This document shows, piece by piece, positions 36,327 to 43,222 of a stretch of DNA of 44,037 nt. The stretch is taken from the NCBI GenBank assembly GCA_046317875.1, contig JBKCVN010000009.1, positions 1-44,037 on the forward strand, given 5' to 3'. The notes under the pieces are model-generated. The model did not search any database. It was given only the letters and a program-made list of their open reading frames with translations, and was not told the DNA's origin. The translations under genes were made by a program, and so were the position numbers. Position 1 is the first letter of the stretch, and every line of letters begins with the position of its first letter. This DNA comes from 2-01-FULL-41-14 sp046317875. Lineage in GTDB: Bacteria > Pseudomonadota > Alphaproteobacteria > UBA7879 > UBA5542.

Positions 36327-37565
36327 TTAGGTTTTTTTAATTTTTGTAAATAAAAAGCCGATACCGCCCAATAACAGCCCGATTACTATTACCGATATCC
36401 CAGCTTGATAGGCGCTAGGTGAATACAAAGGAATCCCATTCTGATAAGCACCATCCCAGCAATAATCCAAAACGCGTCCCACTAAGGGTAGATAGACGAA
36501 CCCACTTAGCATGTTGATGGTATTGACCACACCAAAAGTAACGCCACTTAGGTGTGACGGTGTGTTTAATACTACCAAGCTGAACACCAAGATCTGATAG
36601 GAACAAAGGGCTCCTAATACAAAGTTTAGGGATAATACAATAGCATAACAAGGCTTAAAAATCATCTCAGCGATTAAAATGAAGGCCATTCCAAAGGCCA
36701 GCACAGCAATCATACCCTTACGGTGGTGATGAAGTTTATCTGAAATAGCCGCGATCACTGGTCCCCCGCAAGCCATTCCAAAAAAGATGATAGAGGACGC
36801 ATGGTTAGCCTGATCTTTTTTCCATCCAAACACACTGGTCATATAAGAAATGCCCCAAACATCTGCTACTACATATAAAGGCCCTGTTAAAAAGGCACCC
36901 CATAATCCAATCCACAGAATTTTTTGATCCACCAAATTTTTCATCAGCTTATTCAAAAATACTTTATCAAGAGACCCCATTTCGGCTTTTTCTTTTTTGG
37001 GATTGTTTTTAACACTGGTCAAAATGAAGAAAAATAAGGCCAAACCTGCTAATCCCAAGTAAAGAACAGCCTTATGCCATCCCACAATTTCCATCAGATA
37101 ACTGGTAAGGGCTCCCCCTTGATGGGCAGATAGAAGCCCCACTGTAATTGTGGCCGACATAAATAAAGAAAAATATTTTTCAGGAGCCCAGGAGCGCACC
37201 ACTTTTGTGCTGGAAATAAAAGCACCGGAAGATCCCACGCCGATTAAAAATCTGGAAAGCAGCGCAAGGGGCCAATAATTGGATAGGGAGAACAAAACAG
37301 CCCCCACAATGCACAACAATACGCAAACAGCAGAAACATATTTAGGGCCGTATTGATCCAAAAGGATTCCAATCGGAATCTGCATTAAGGAATAACCTAA
37401 GTAGTATAAAGAAGTTAAAATACCAAAGTGGGTGGCATTAATCTGAAAATAAGACAGAATTTCGTTGGTCATAACATTAGGGGAGACCCGCAAAATGAAT
37501 TGGTATGAAAAAAACAGGCACAAGGGCAACCAAATCAAAAAAATACGGGACTTGCTAGGAGTCAT
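36327..37565 (-). CDS. MFS transporter (substrate unknown)
   Basis: This 412-residue protein has about 12 membrane segments and MFS-type loops, with YSLMQIPIGILLDQYGPKYV as the TM2-TM3 motif and LIGVGSSGAFISSTKVVRSWAP near TM4. The pattern resembles the ACS and sugar-phosphate or phthalate permease branch, not drug antiporters, and such carriers are expanded in intracellular alphaproteobacteria and Legionella-like bacteria. It is transcribed away from the UIM-like gene. No ligand can be assigned. Confidence 0.88.
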   Translation of the reverse strand: MTPSKSRIFLIWLPLCLFFSYQFILRVSPNVMTNEILSYFQINATHFGILTSLYYLGYSLMQIPIGILLDQYGPKYVSAVCVLLCIVGAVLFSLSNYWPLALLSRFLIGVGSSGAFISSTKVVRSWAPEKYFSLFMSATITVGLLSAHQGGALTSYLMEIVGWHKAVLYLGLAGLALFFFILTSVKNNPKKEKAEMGSLDKVFLNKLMKNLVDQKILWIGLWGAFLTGPLYVVADVWGISYMTSVFGWKKDQANHASSIIFFGMACGGPVIAAISDKLHHHRKGMIAVLAFGMAFILIAEMIFKPCYAIVLSLNFVLGALCSYQILVFSLVVLNTPSHLSGVTFGVVNTINMLSGFVYLPLVGRVLDYCWDGAYQNGIPLYSPSAYQAGISVIVIGLLLGGIGFLFTKIKKT

Positions 37566-37652
37566 TTATAAAACCTTTAATTTTTATTTAACAGGGCGAC
37601 ATTATTCGTTAACATGAAGTAATGTCAATAATAATCTATAAAGGGATATCGC

Positions 37653-38978
37653 ATGAGATCATTAGGGAAGCTAATATTCATAACAGTCTTGGGTTCATTA
37701 AATTTAAATGCTTTAACTTTAGAAGAATTTGAAAAATTAGTGAGAACACAATTTTCTTCAAATAGTATTGTAAGTGATGGGGTTAAAATTCGATATTATA
37801 TTCAAAATACTTATGGCGTTGAAATTGGTCGGGTAATGGCTAATAATGCTCTTAAGTTTTATCGAGAAAATGAAACACAGTTTCAAGGGGAAGCTCAACA
37901 AGTCGTAAATCTTATTAATCAAGCCCAAGGGCCAGTATCATCTACCCCCCGTCGCACGCCATCACCTATTCGAGGGGCAAGACCATCTTCTCCGCCCCTA
38001 ATACCATCCGCTAGCGCCCAAGGTGGGGCTTCTGGACGACGATCTCCTTCACCTGTTCACAGGTCTTCACCTTCATTTGAAGATGATGATTTGCAGGCTG
38101 CTTTAGAAATTAGCAGGATCACAGCAGAAGAAGAAGCCCAACTAAGGTATGCTAAAGCTGCTAGTTTATCTGGATCTGGCGCCTTTGGTCGTCGACGTTC
38201 ACCATCCCCAGTACGGCAGATGTCTCCTTCGGAAACATGGCTTAATGAAACATTTTTGATATCTGACGGGGTGGGATCCATTGGGGGTTTTGATAAAGTC
38301 GCTGATCGAATGGCTATTTTTAATCCTTTATATGCTAATAATTTTCCAGATGCAGGGCCATATCATTCCAAAGTATTCCCAAATGTGCCCATTGTCCACC
38401 AATATAATCCTGCCGCTCTGCCTGGGGGTGTTTTTTTCCCTTTAGTGATTAAAATATCTCCTTTATTTATAGCGAAGTTGCCCCCTTACATACAGATCAA
38501 ACCTGATAATCTGGAATTATATTGGGTGGTCCAAACCCGGTCTTCTATAAATCAAACGGGGGGTGGAGCCGCTGATAATATCGTGTTTCGACCCCAGTAC
38601 TGGGTTCAGCCCTCAGGTGCTGCGATCGCATTTTCAGCTCATGTTCATGTGTGGGATCCTCAAGGTCAACATGTTCATTTACCCCTTACAGGGTACAGTA
38701 TTCACGATGGGGTTGCCTCACCCAATGCGCCCGTGATCCCATTTCAGGCTGAACTAAAATCCGGAAAGTCCACTCGATTTTGGTCTCTTACCACACATGG
38801 GAGCAGAACTGCCCTCACCTGTCACTGGGTTTTGGCTGACCAAGATATTGATGGGCTAAATGAGGTTTTAAAGAATTCAGTTACGATCAAGGATTTAATA
38901 ATTGGTCTCAGGAAGAGTCGTGGTTATTTTGAATCCAAGATGATTGAAGAAATAGAACAACTTTTTGATTCTAAATAG
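37653..38978 (+). CDS. Secreted protein of unknown family with tandem UIM-like motifs
   Basis: I do not recognise this 441-residue protein as any described family. It has an N-terminal signal peptide (hydrophobic 7-16, likely cleavage after about 20), a small helical domain (about 22-92), a low-complexity Pro/Ser/Arg region (about 95-195) with three SR-like motifs (RRTPSPIR 100-107, RRSPSPVHR 129-137, RRRSPSPVRQ 180-189), and a C-terminal domain (about 196-440) rich in aromatic and beta-like sequence. Between the second and third SR-like motifs two segments fit the ubiquitin-interacting-motif core (hydrophobic-x-x-Ala-x-x-x-Ser after acidic residues): DDDLQAALEIS (144-154) and EEEAQLRYAKAAS (159-171), 17 residues apart. 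The ribosome site is weak (GGGAT before ATG 37653). The stop overlaps lgt (convergent, 8 bases). Confidence 0.8.
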   Translation: MRSLGKLIFITVLGSLNLNALTLEEFEKLVRTQFSSNSIVSDGVKIRYYIQNTYGVEIGRVMANNALKFYRENETQFQGEAQQVVNLINQAQGPVSSTPRRTPSPIRGARPSSPPLIPSASAQGGASGRRSPSPVHRSSPSFEDDDLQAALEISRITAEEEAQLRYAKAASLSGSGAFGRRRSPSPVRQMSPSETWLNETFLISDGVGSIGGFDKVADRMAIFNPLYANNFPDAGPYHSKVFPNVPIVHQYNPAALPGGVFFPLVIKISPLFIAKLPPYIQIKPDNLELYWVVQTRSSINQTGGGAADNIVFRPQYWVQPSGAAIAFSAHVHVWDPQGQHVHLPLTGYSIHDGVASPNAPVIPFQAELKSGKSTRFWSLTTHGSRTALTCHWVLADQDIDGLNEVLKNSVTIKDLIIGLRKSRGYFESKMIEEIEQLFDSK

Positions 38979-39756
38979 ATTTAGGTTTTCTGGTTAAAAG
39001 AAAGATCCCCCCTAAGAACATAGGAATACAAAGAGCTTGGCCTGTTGTGAGGGATAAAAACATGCCATCGGGTTCACGGAAAAATTCCACCACAAATCGG
39101 GCAGACCCATACCCTATTAAAAAAAGACCGGAAATCAATCCAGGTTTTCTAAAAAGATGAAATTTAAAGTAGGCAATATACAAGACATAAAATAAAAGAA
39201 CACCTTCCAGAAAAGCCTCGTACAGTTGGCTGGGGTGGCGAGGTAAATACTCCCCCGAAGGAAAGGCAATGGCCCATGGAACAGCGGTGATTGTGCCGTA
39301 CAACTCGTCATTTATAAAGTTTGCAATCCGTCCAAAAAACAACCCTAATGGAGCCGCCGCCGTAATACAATCACCCAAGTTAAAGATAGAAATTTTATAT
39401 TTGACCGAAAAAAGATACAAACCTGCCAGCAACCCTAAAACACCGCCATGGAAGGACATACCCCCTTCCCATACGCGAAAGATTTGCCATATGTCGTTGG
39501 ATAATAATGGGTCGGGATAAAACAGGATTTCTCCTAATCGCCCTCCCACCACAATTGACACTACGGCCCAGGATAAAAAATCATCCAAATGTTTTTTTGT
39601 AATGCACAGCTCGGGAAATGTTTTTATAAGGTATCTACAATAGAAAAGTCCCCCTCCCAGCCCCAACATATAGGCCAAATTATACCACCTTAGGGCAATT
39701 GGCCCATAAATTTGAAAAATCACAGGATCGATCGAGGGAAACATAAAGGTTAGCAT
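38971..39756 (-). CDS. lgt: Prolipoprotein diacylglyceryl transferase Lgt
   Basis: This 261-residue, seven-helix inner-membrane enzyme transfers a diacylglyceryl group to the lipobox cysteine of prolipoproteins, the first step of lipoprotein maturation. The essential GRIANFINDELYG is at about 142-154, placing R143, N146 and E151, and the GMSFHGGVLG motif is at about 99-108. Downstream RHPSQLYEAFLEGV is also typical. It serves lipoproteins such as BamD and the NlpD-like protein in this window. The start could be ATG 39756 or 39744. The 28-base gap to the divergent TetR/COQ9-like gene is very short for two promoters. Confidence 0.95.
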   Translation of the reverse strand: MLTFMFPSIDPVIFQIYGPIALRWYNLAYMLGLGGGLFYCRYLIKTFPELCITKKHLDDFLSWAVVSIVVGGRLGEILFYPDPLLSNDIWQIFRVWEGGMSFHGGVLGLLAGLYLFSVKYKISIFNLGDCITAAAPLGLFFGRIANFINDELYGTITAVPWAIAFPSGEYLPRHPSQLYEAFLEGVLLFYVLYIAYFKFHLFRKPGLISGLFLIGYGSARFVVEFFREPDGMFLSLTTGQALCIPMFLGGIFLLTRKPKSI

Positions 39757-39784
39757 TGCATTCTCAACAATTAAAGATCATAGT

Positions 39785-40369
39785 ATGATCCAACCTAACA
39801 TTCCCAGAAGATCGATGCAAAAACAAATTATTGAAACCTTCTTGACCTTTCTTATGGAAAAAGGGTGGAATCATACCACTTTGGAAGATGTGGCTAATAC
39901 TTTGAATGTATCGATTGGCGAGATTCAAAATATCCTTCCACAAAAAGAGAAAATTTTTCATTTACTGGCTTCTGAAGTTGAAAGCTCTGTATATTCTGAA
40001 TTGCAGGACCCGGATATTGTGGTTTATGCAGAAAAAGATCAAGTGATGGAAATTTTGGTAACCAAATTAGAAGCCATGACCCCTTTTAAGGTTTTTCTAA
40101 AATATTTGCGCAACAATTTTTTAAGCCACACCGAAATAAGTATTCCTTTTGCCATGGCAGAACTTGCTTCTTTAGAGAAAATTTTGGCCCACTATCAGAT
40201 CAATCAAAACAACCTTCTGGGGGAACTGAAGCGCAAGGCCATATTCGGCGTTTATTTGTTAGCCATGGATACTTGGGTTCAAGATGAAAGTCCTGACCTG
40301 GCCCCTACTCTAGCCAAGTTGGATAGACTTCTTAGTAAGGGGGAAACTTTTTTGGAAAGATATTCTTAA
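39785..40369 (+). CDS. TetR/COQ9-like protein
   Basis: This 194-residue protein has an N-terminal TetR-type helix-turn-helix (about 10-60: TFLMEKGWNHTTLEDVANTLNVSIGEIQNIL) and a helical C-terminal part ending MDTWVQDESPDLAPTLAKLDRLL, which resembles both TetR C-terminal domains and the COQ9 family of ubiquinone biosynthesis factors, themselves TetR-fold proteins. In relatives, proteins of this type are annotated either as regulators or as COQ9. The recognition helix is not clearly basic, and the family assignment is open. The stop is directly followed by the ATG of the broken GrpB-GNAT gene (TAAATG), suggesting a former operon. Confidence 0.75.
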   Translation: MIQPNIPRRSMQKQIIETFLTFLMEKGWNHTTLEDVANTLNVSIGEIQNILPQKEKIFHLLASEVESSVYSELQDPDIVVYAEKDQVMEILVTKLEAMTPFKVFLKYLRNNFLSHTEISIPFAMAELASLEKILAHYQINQNNLLGELKRKAIFGVYLLAMDTWVQDESPDLAPTLAKLDRLLSKGETFLERYS

Positions 40370-41332
40370 ATGACATCAACTGTTTTATTTACGTCCTACA
40401 ATCCATAATGGCCATCTCTTTTCGAAGTGGAATCCCAGCGCCTGAAGAGCATATTCAACCCAAATTTTCTAGAAATTCATCATATAGGCAGTACATCTGT
40501 CCCCGGTCTTTCTGCAAAGCCAATTATTGATATATTGGTGGTAGTAAAAGACATTTTGCAAATAGACACAGATGATCTGGATATACTTGGATATGAAGGT
40601 CGAGGAGAAATGGGAATGCCTTTTCGCCGGTATTTTTCAAACAAAAAATATCATATTCATGTCTGGGAATCGGGGTCCGATGAAATTCAAAAACAGCTTT
40701 TGTTTCGCAATTATTTATGAACCCATCCAGATGACTCCGCTGCCTATCAGCGGTTAAAAGAGCAATTGGCGGGAAAATTTAAAGATGACAGGCCCACTTA
40801 TACCCTTGAAAAGGGACCATTCATTAGAAATATTCTTAAAAAAGCAGGATTCCAAGGGTTTGAGTTTATGCAACCAGCCTCAGAAGAAGATTGGCATCAT
40901 TATCACCGAATTCGATCCGAGCAAATTTTTGCCCACTATACCCACCTGGTTTATGATCCTCATCATCCTACCCTAAGAGATCCTGCCCATTTTCATTTTT
41001 TGCTTAAAAAACCAGATGCAGTAGTGGGGGTTGCCCATGTGGAGTTATTAGACGGTAATAGGGCGGCTCTTAGGCCATTTGCGATTGATGCCCCGTATCA
41101 GAATAAAGGATACGGATCACAGTTTTTAGAACTGGTGGAAAAGTGGGTCATGCATAAAGGGCGCTCAACCATACAGCTACATGCAAAGCCGCTTGCCCTT
41201 AGTTTTTACCAGCGGGCTGGGTATGAAACACACCCCTTCGTAGAGACTACTGCTGAAAACCGTGACTATTTAGAACGGGCGAAGATAGGGGGCGCTTCAT
41301 ACATCGATTTAAAGAAAATCTTGCGCTATTAG
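40370..41332 (+). pseudogene. GrpB-GNAT fusion gene interrupted by two in-frame stops
   Basis: One frame of 321 codons runs from ATG 40370 to 41332 with homology across all of it, but it contains a TAA at 40406-40408 (after SYNP, before WPSLFEVESQRLK) and a TGA at 40718-40720 (after LLFRNYL, before THPDDSAAYQRLK). The first part is a GrpB (UPF0157) nucleotidyltransferase-like domain with HHIGSTSVPGLSAKPIIDIL. The second is a GNAT acetyltransferase with DAPYQNKGYGSQFLELVEKW and LALSFYQRAGYE. Such GrpB-GNAT fusions exist as intact genes in other bacteria. Both stops lie where a conserved residue is expected and differ by one C-to-T change from Gln (CAA) and Arg (CGA). Without suppression only pieces could be made; the acetyltransferase half might be reinitiated from TTG 40766. 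Confidence 0.85.
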
Positions 41333-41354
41333 CCTTTCTTGGTCAACAAAGAGC

Positions 41355-41825
41355 CTACTTCTTCTTGGTTTTGCCTTTTGTGGTTTTCTTTACCACTTTT
41401 TTAGGGGCACTTTTCACAGATTTTGGTGCTGCTTTTTTGGCCGGACTAGCCTTTTTCTTGGATGCAGAAGAAGATGATACCTTAGCTGTTTTTGATTGAA
41501 CCGGTAAATATCCCAATTTTTTCAAAATTTCTTGGGCTTTTTCTTCCTGCCATTCCGGGCGAATGAAGGGTAATTTTTCCCTAAATCCATGGGCAGATTG
41601 ATAGATGAAAGGGTTAATAATATGCAGCCGAGAGGCTTTCAATAAAAGAATAACGCCCCATATTAAAATAATCCATAGGGGCCAGAAATAACCCCCGCCC
41701 ATTAATAACCAAACAATCAGGCTTAGTGTAATTACAAGAATATAAAGAGAAAACTCACCATAGAAATTCTTTAAATATCGAACGTAACCTTGAACGTCTT
41801 TTTCGTTTTTCAAATGATGTATCAT
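41355..41825 (-). CDS. 2TM-domain membrane protein with lysine-rich histone-H1-like tail
   Basis: This 156-residue protein has two close membrane helices (about 26-43 and 46-63), fitting the small 2TM domain family, a short linker (about 64-110) and a basic C-terminal tail (about 112-156) in which 18 of about 45 residues are lysine, with AxPAKKA-type repeats as in histone H1 and bacterial Hc1/AlgP-like proteins. Such tails bind DNA or other polyanions. The topology would put the tail in the cytoplasm if both ends are inside. I know of no defined function for this combination. It lies between the acetyltransferase remnant and the RluC-family gene. Confidence 0.8.
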   Translation of the reverse strand: MIHHLKNEKDVQGYVRYLKNFYGEFSLYILVITLSLIVWLLMGGGYFWPLWIILIWGVILLLKASRLHIINPFIYQSAHGFREKLPFIRPEWQEEKAQEILKKLGYLPVQSKTAKVSSSSASKKKASPAKKAAPKSVKSAPKKVVKKTTKGKTKKK

Positions 41826-41887
41826 AATGTTCCCTACTCCTGTAACTTTTATTATCTTAAAATGTTTAAAATAAAAATCAACAAAAA

Positions 41888-42907
41888 TTAGGCGTCTTTT
41901 TGGTCCGCAATAAAATGCTTTAAATCTTTCAAGATAGACCCCGAAGTAAATCCAAAATCTTTAAAGGTTGATTGGAAGTGAAGCGGAAAATCGGCCTCTA
42001 ACAAGAGAGGTTTCTTGCCAGGCCATGGAACAACCGTCACACAGGAATGTAAATGCAGGGTTTTAGAGGAGACTAAGTCTTCTTGGTCATCGGCTCCTCC
42101 ATACTTAGGATCACCTAAGATGGGCGTTTGAATGTGTTCTAAATGCACCCGTAATTGATGGGTCCTTCCCGAAACAGGAGACAGGGCCACCACTGCTGCT
42201 TTTTTACCCATTTTATCCAAAACTTGATAGTGCGTAATGGATTTCAAGCCCTTGGGGGTCACCACCATTCTTTCTTTATTGTCTTTTATGCCCTTTGATA
42301 TGGCGGCCTTAATCGATCCCTCTAACGGGTTAGGTACCCCTACTGTAATAGCCACATAATATTTTTCAATTTGATGCGTTTTAAATAATTTTCCTAATTC
42401 ACGGGCTGCTTGATCTGTTTTGGCAATTAACAGAACGCCACTGGTATCTCGGTCCAGTCGGTGAATAAGTTTGGGTGTGAAATCTTTATCCATCGCCCAG
42501 CGAGCCAACAAACCATCCACATGCTTAATGGTTTTTGTCCCCCCTTGTACGGCTAGTCCTGCAGGTTTGTTCAGCGCCAGCATCTCGTTATTTTCATAAA
42601 TAATCCAAGATTCCAATTCTTTTTGCATGGCTGCCGATAAAGGCTGAACTTTTAAGGTTTCAACACTCACCATGGATTTTTTAAGAACGTCCATGGGGGG
42701 TATGCGGATGCTTTGTCCGGGCTCTAATCGCTCAGAACCCGTAACTCGTTTACCATCAAGCCGGATATTCCCTTTGCGACATAGCCTGGCCCACGTGGTA
42801 TAGGGAACCTGTGGAAACTGGGTGCGAAGCCATTTATCTAGCCGCAAACCTTCAGCATTCTTCGGAACATAAATCATATTTTCTTTTGTATTCATGAAGG
42901 GCACCAT
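41888..42907 (-). CDS. RluC/RluD-family 23S rRNA pseudouridine synthase
   Basis: This 339-residue enzyme isomerises uridine to pseudouridine in RNA, most likely 23S rRNA. An S4 RNA-binding domain occupies about 15-75 (GLRLDKWLRTQFPQVPYTT, RKGNIRLDGKRV), then the catalytic domain with the essential Asp in HRLDRDTSGVLLIAKT and RTHQLRVHLEHIQTPILGDPKYGG. The RluC/RluD/RluA split is not resolved, although S4 plus this core favours RluC or RluD. ATG codons at 42907, 42895 and 42877 are all possible starts because no good ribosome site separates them. It is transcribed away from tRNA-Thr. Confidence 0.92.
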   Translation of the reverse strand: MVPFMNTKENMIYVPKNAEGLRLDKWLRTQFPQVPYTTWARLCRKGNIRLDGKRVTGSERLEPGQSIRIPPMDVLKKSMVSVETLKVQPLSAAMQKELESWIIYENNEMLALNKPAGLAVQGGTKTIKHVDGLLARWAMDKDFTPKLIHRLDRDTSGVLLIAKTDQAARELGKLFKTHQIEKYYVAITVGVPNPLEGSIKAAISKGIKDNKERMVVTPKGLKSITHYQVLDKMGKKAAVVALSPVSGRTHQLRVHLEHIQTPILGDPKYGGADDQEDLVSSKTLHLHSCVTVVPWPGKKPLLLEADFPLHFQSTFKDFGFTSGSILKDLKHFIADQKDA

Positions 42908-42959
42908 AGCATGGTTTGAAAAAAAAGAAATAAAATCTATCTTTTTTTAAGAAAAAGTC

Positions 42960-42988
42960 TTGGCGACAGGATATAAAAACGCTATAAA
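42960..42988 (+). promoter_or_regulatory. Likely promoter of tRNA-Thr(TGT)
   Basis: TTGGCG (42960-42965), a 17-base spacer and TATAAA (42983-42988) end 10 bases before the mature tRNA 5' end, the layout expected for a tRNA promoter. Confidence 0.6.
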
Positions 42989-42998
42989 AGTTTCTATT

Positions 42999-43074
42999 GC
43001 CGGATTAGCTCAGCTGGTAGAGCTACTGATTTGTAATCAGAGGGTCGGCGGTTCGAGTCCGTCATCCGGCACCA
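42999..43074 (+). tRNA. tRNA-Thr (anticodon TGT)
   Basis: This is a 76-base cloverleaf including encoded CCA. The acceptor stem GCCGGAT pairs with ATCCGGC, the D-arm is AGCTCAGCTGGTAGAGCT, the anticodon loop TTTGTAA gives TGT, reading ACA and related threonine codons, and the T-arm has GGTTCGAGTCC. The first anticodon-stem pair is a mismatch (A-A), which is tolerated in some tRNAs. Confidence 0.96.
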
Positions 43075-43222
43075 TTTTTCTTCTCTCATCACTATCTTTT
43101 TAAAGACAGTTTCCACCCTCCCAAATAAATGACTGAAATCTCTTTTCAGGTTGCTGCCGCCTTCCCTCGGCGTTAGAGTAAATATCTATAAATTATATTA
43201 TTTTCCTTAAACGGAGGTTCTC
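43075..43222 (+). other. Spacer between tRNA-Thr and rarA
   Basis: This T-rich 148-base spacer has no gene that I can support. An imperfect palindrome around 43090-43110 may be a weak terminator for the tRNA, and GGAGG at 43213-43217 is the likely ribosome site of rarA. Confidence 0.5.

Noticed and set aside
38000..38220. DNA tandem repeat or CRISPR-like array
   Set aside because: The three RRxSPSP motifs are similar at protein level only; spacing is irregular and there are no regular DNA repeats. No CRISPR array was seen anywhere in the window.
43085..43110. Strong terminator after tRNA-Thr
   Set aside because: The palindrome is imperfect, has almost no loop and lacks a following T tract.
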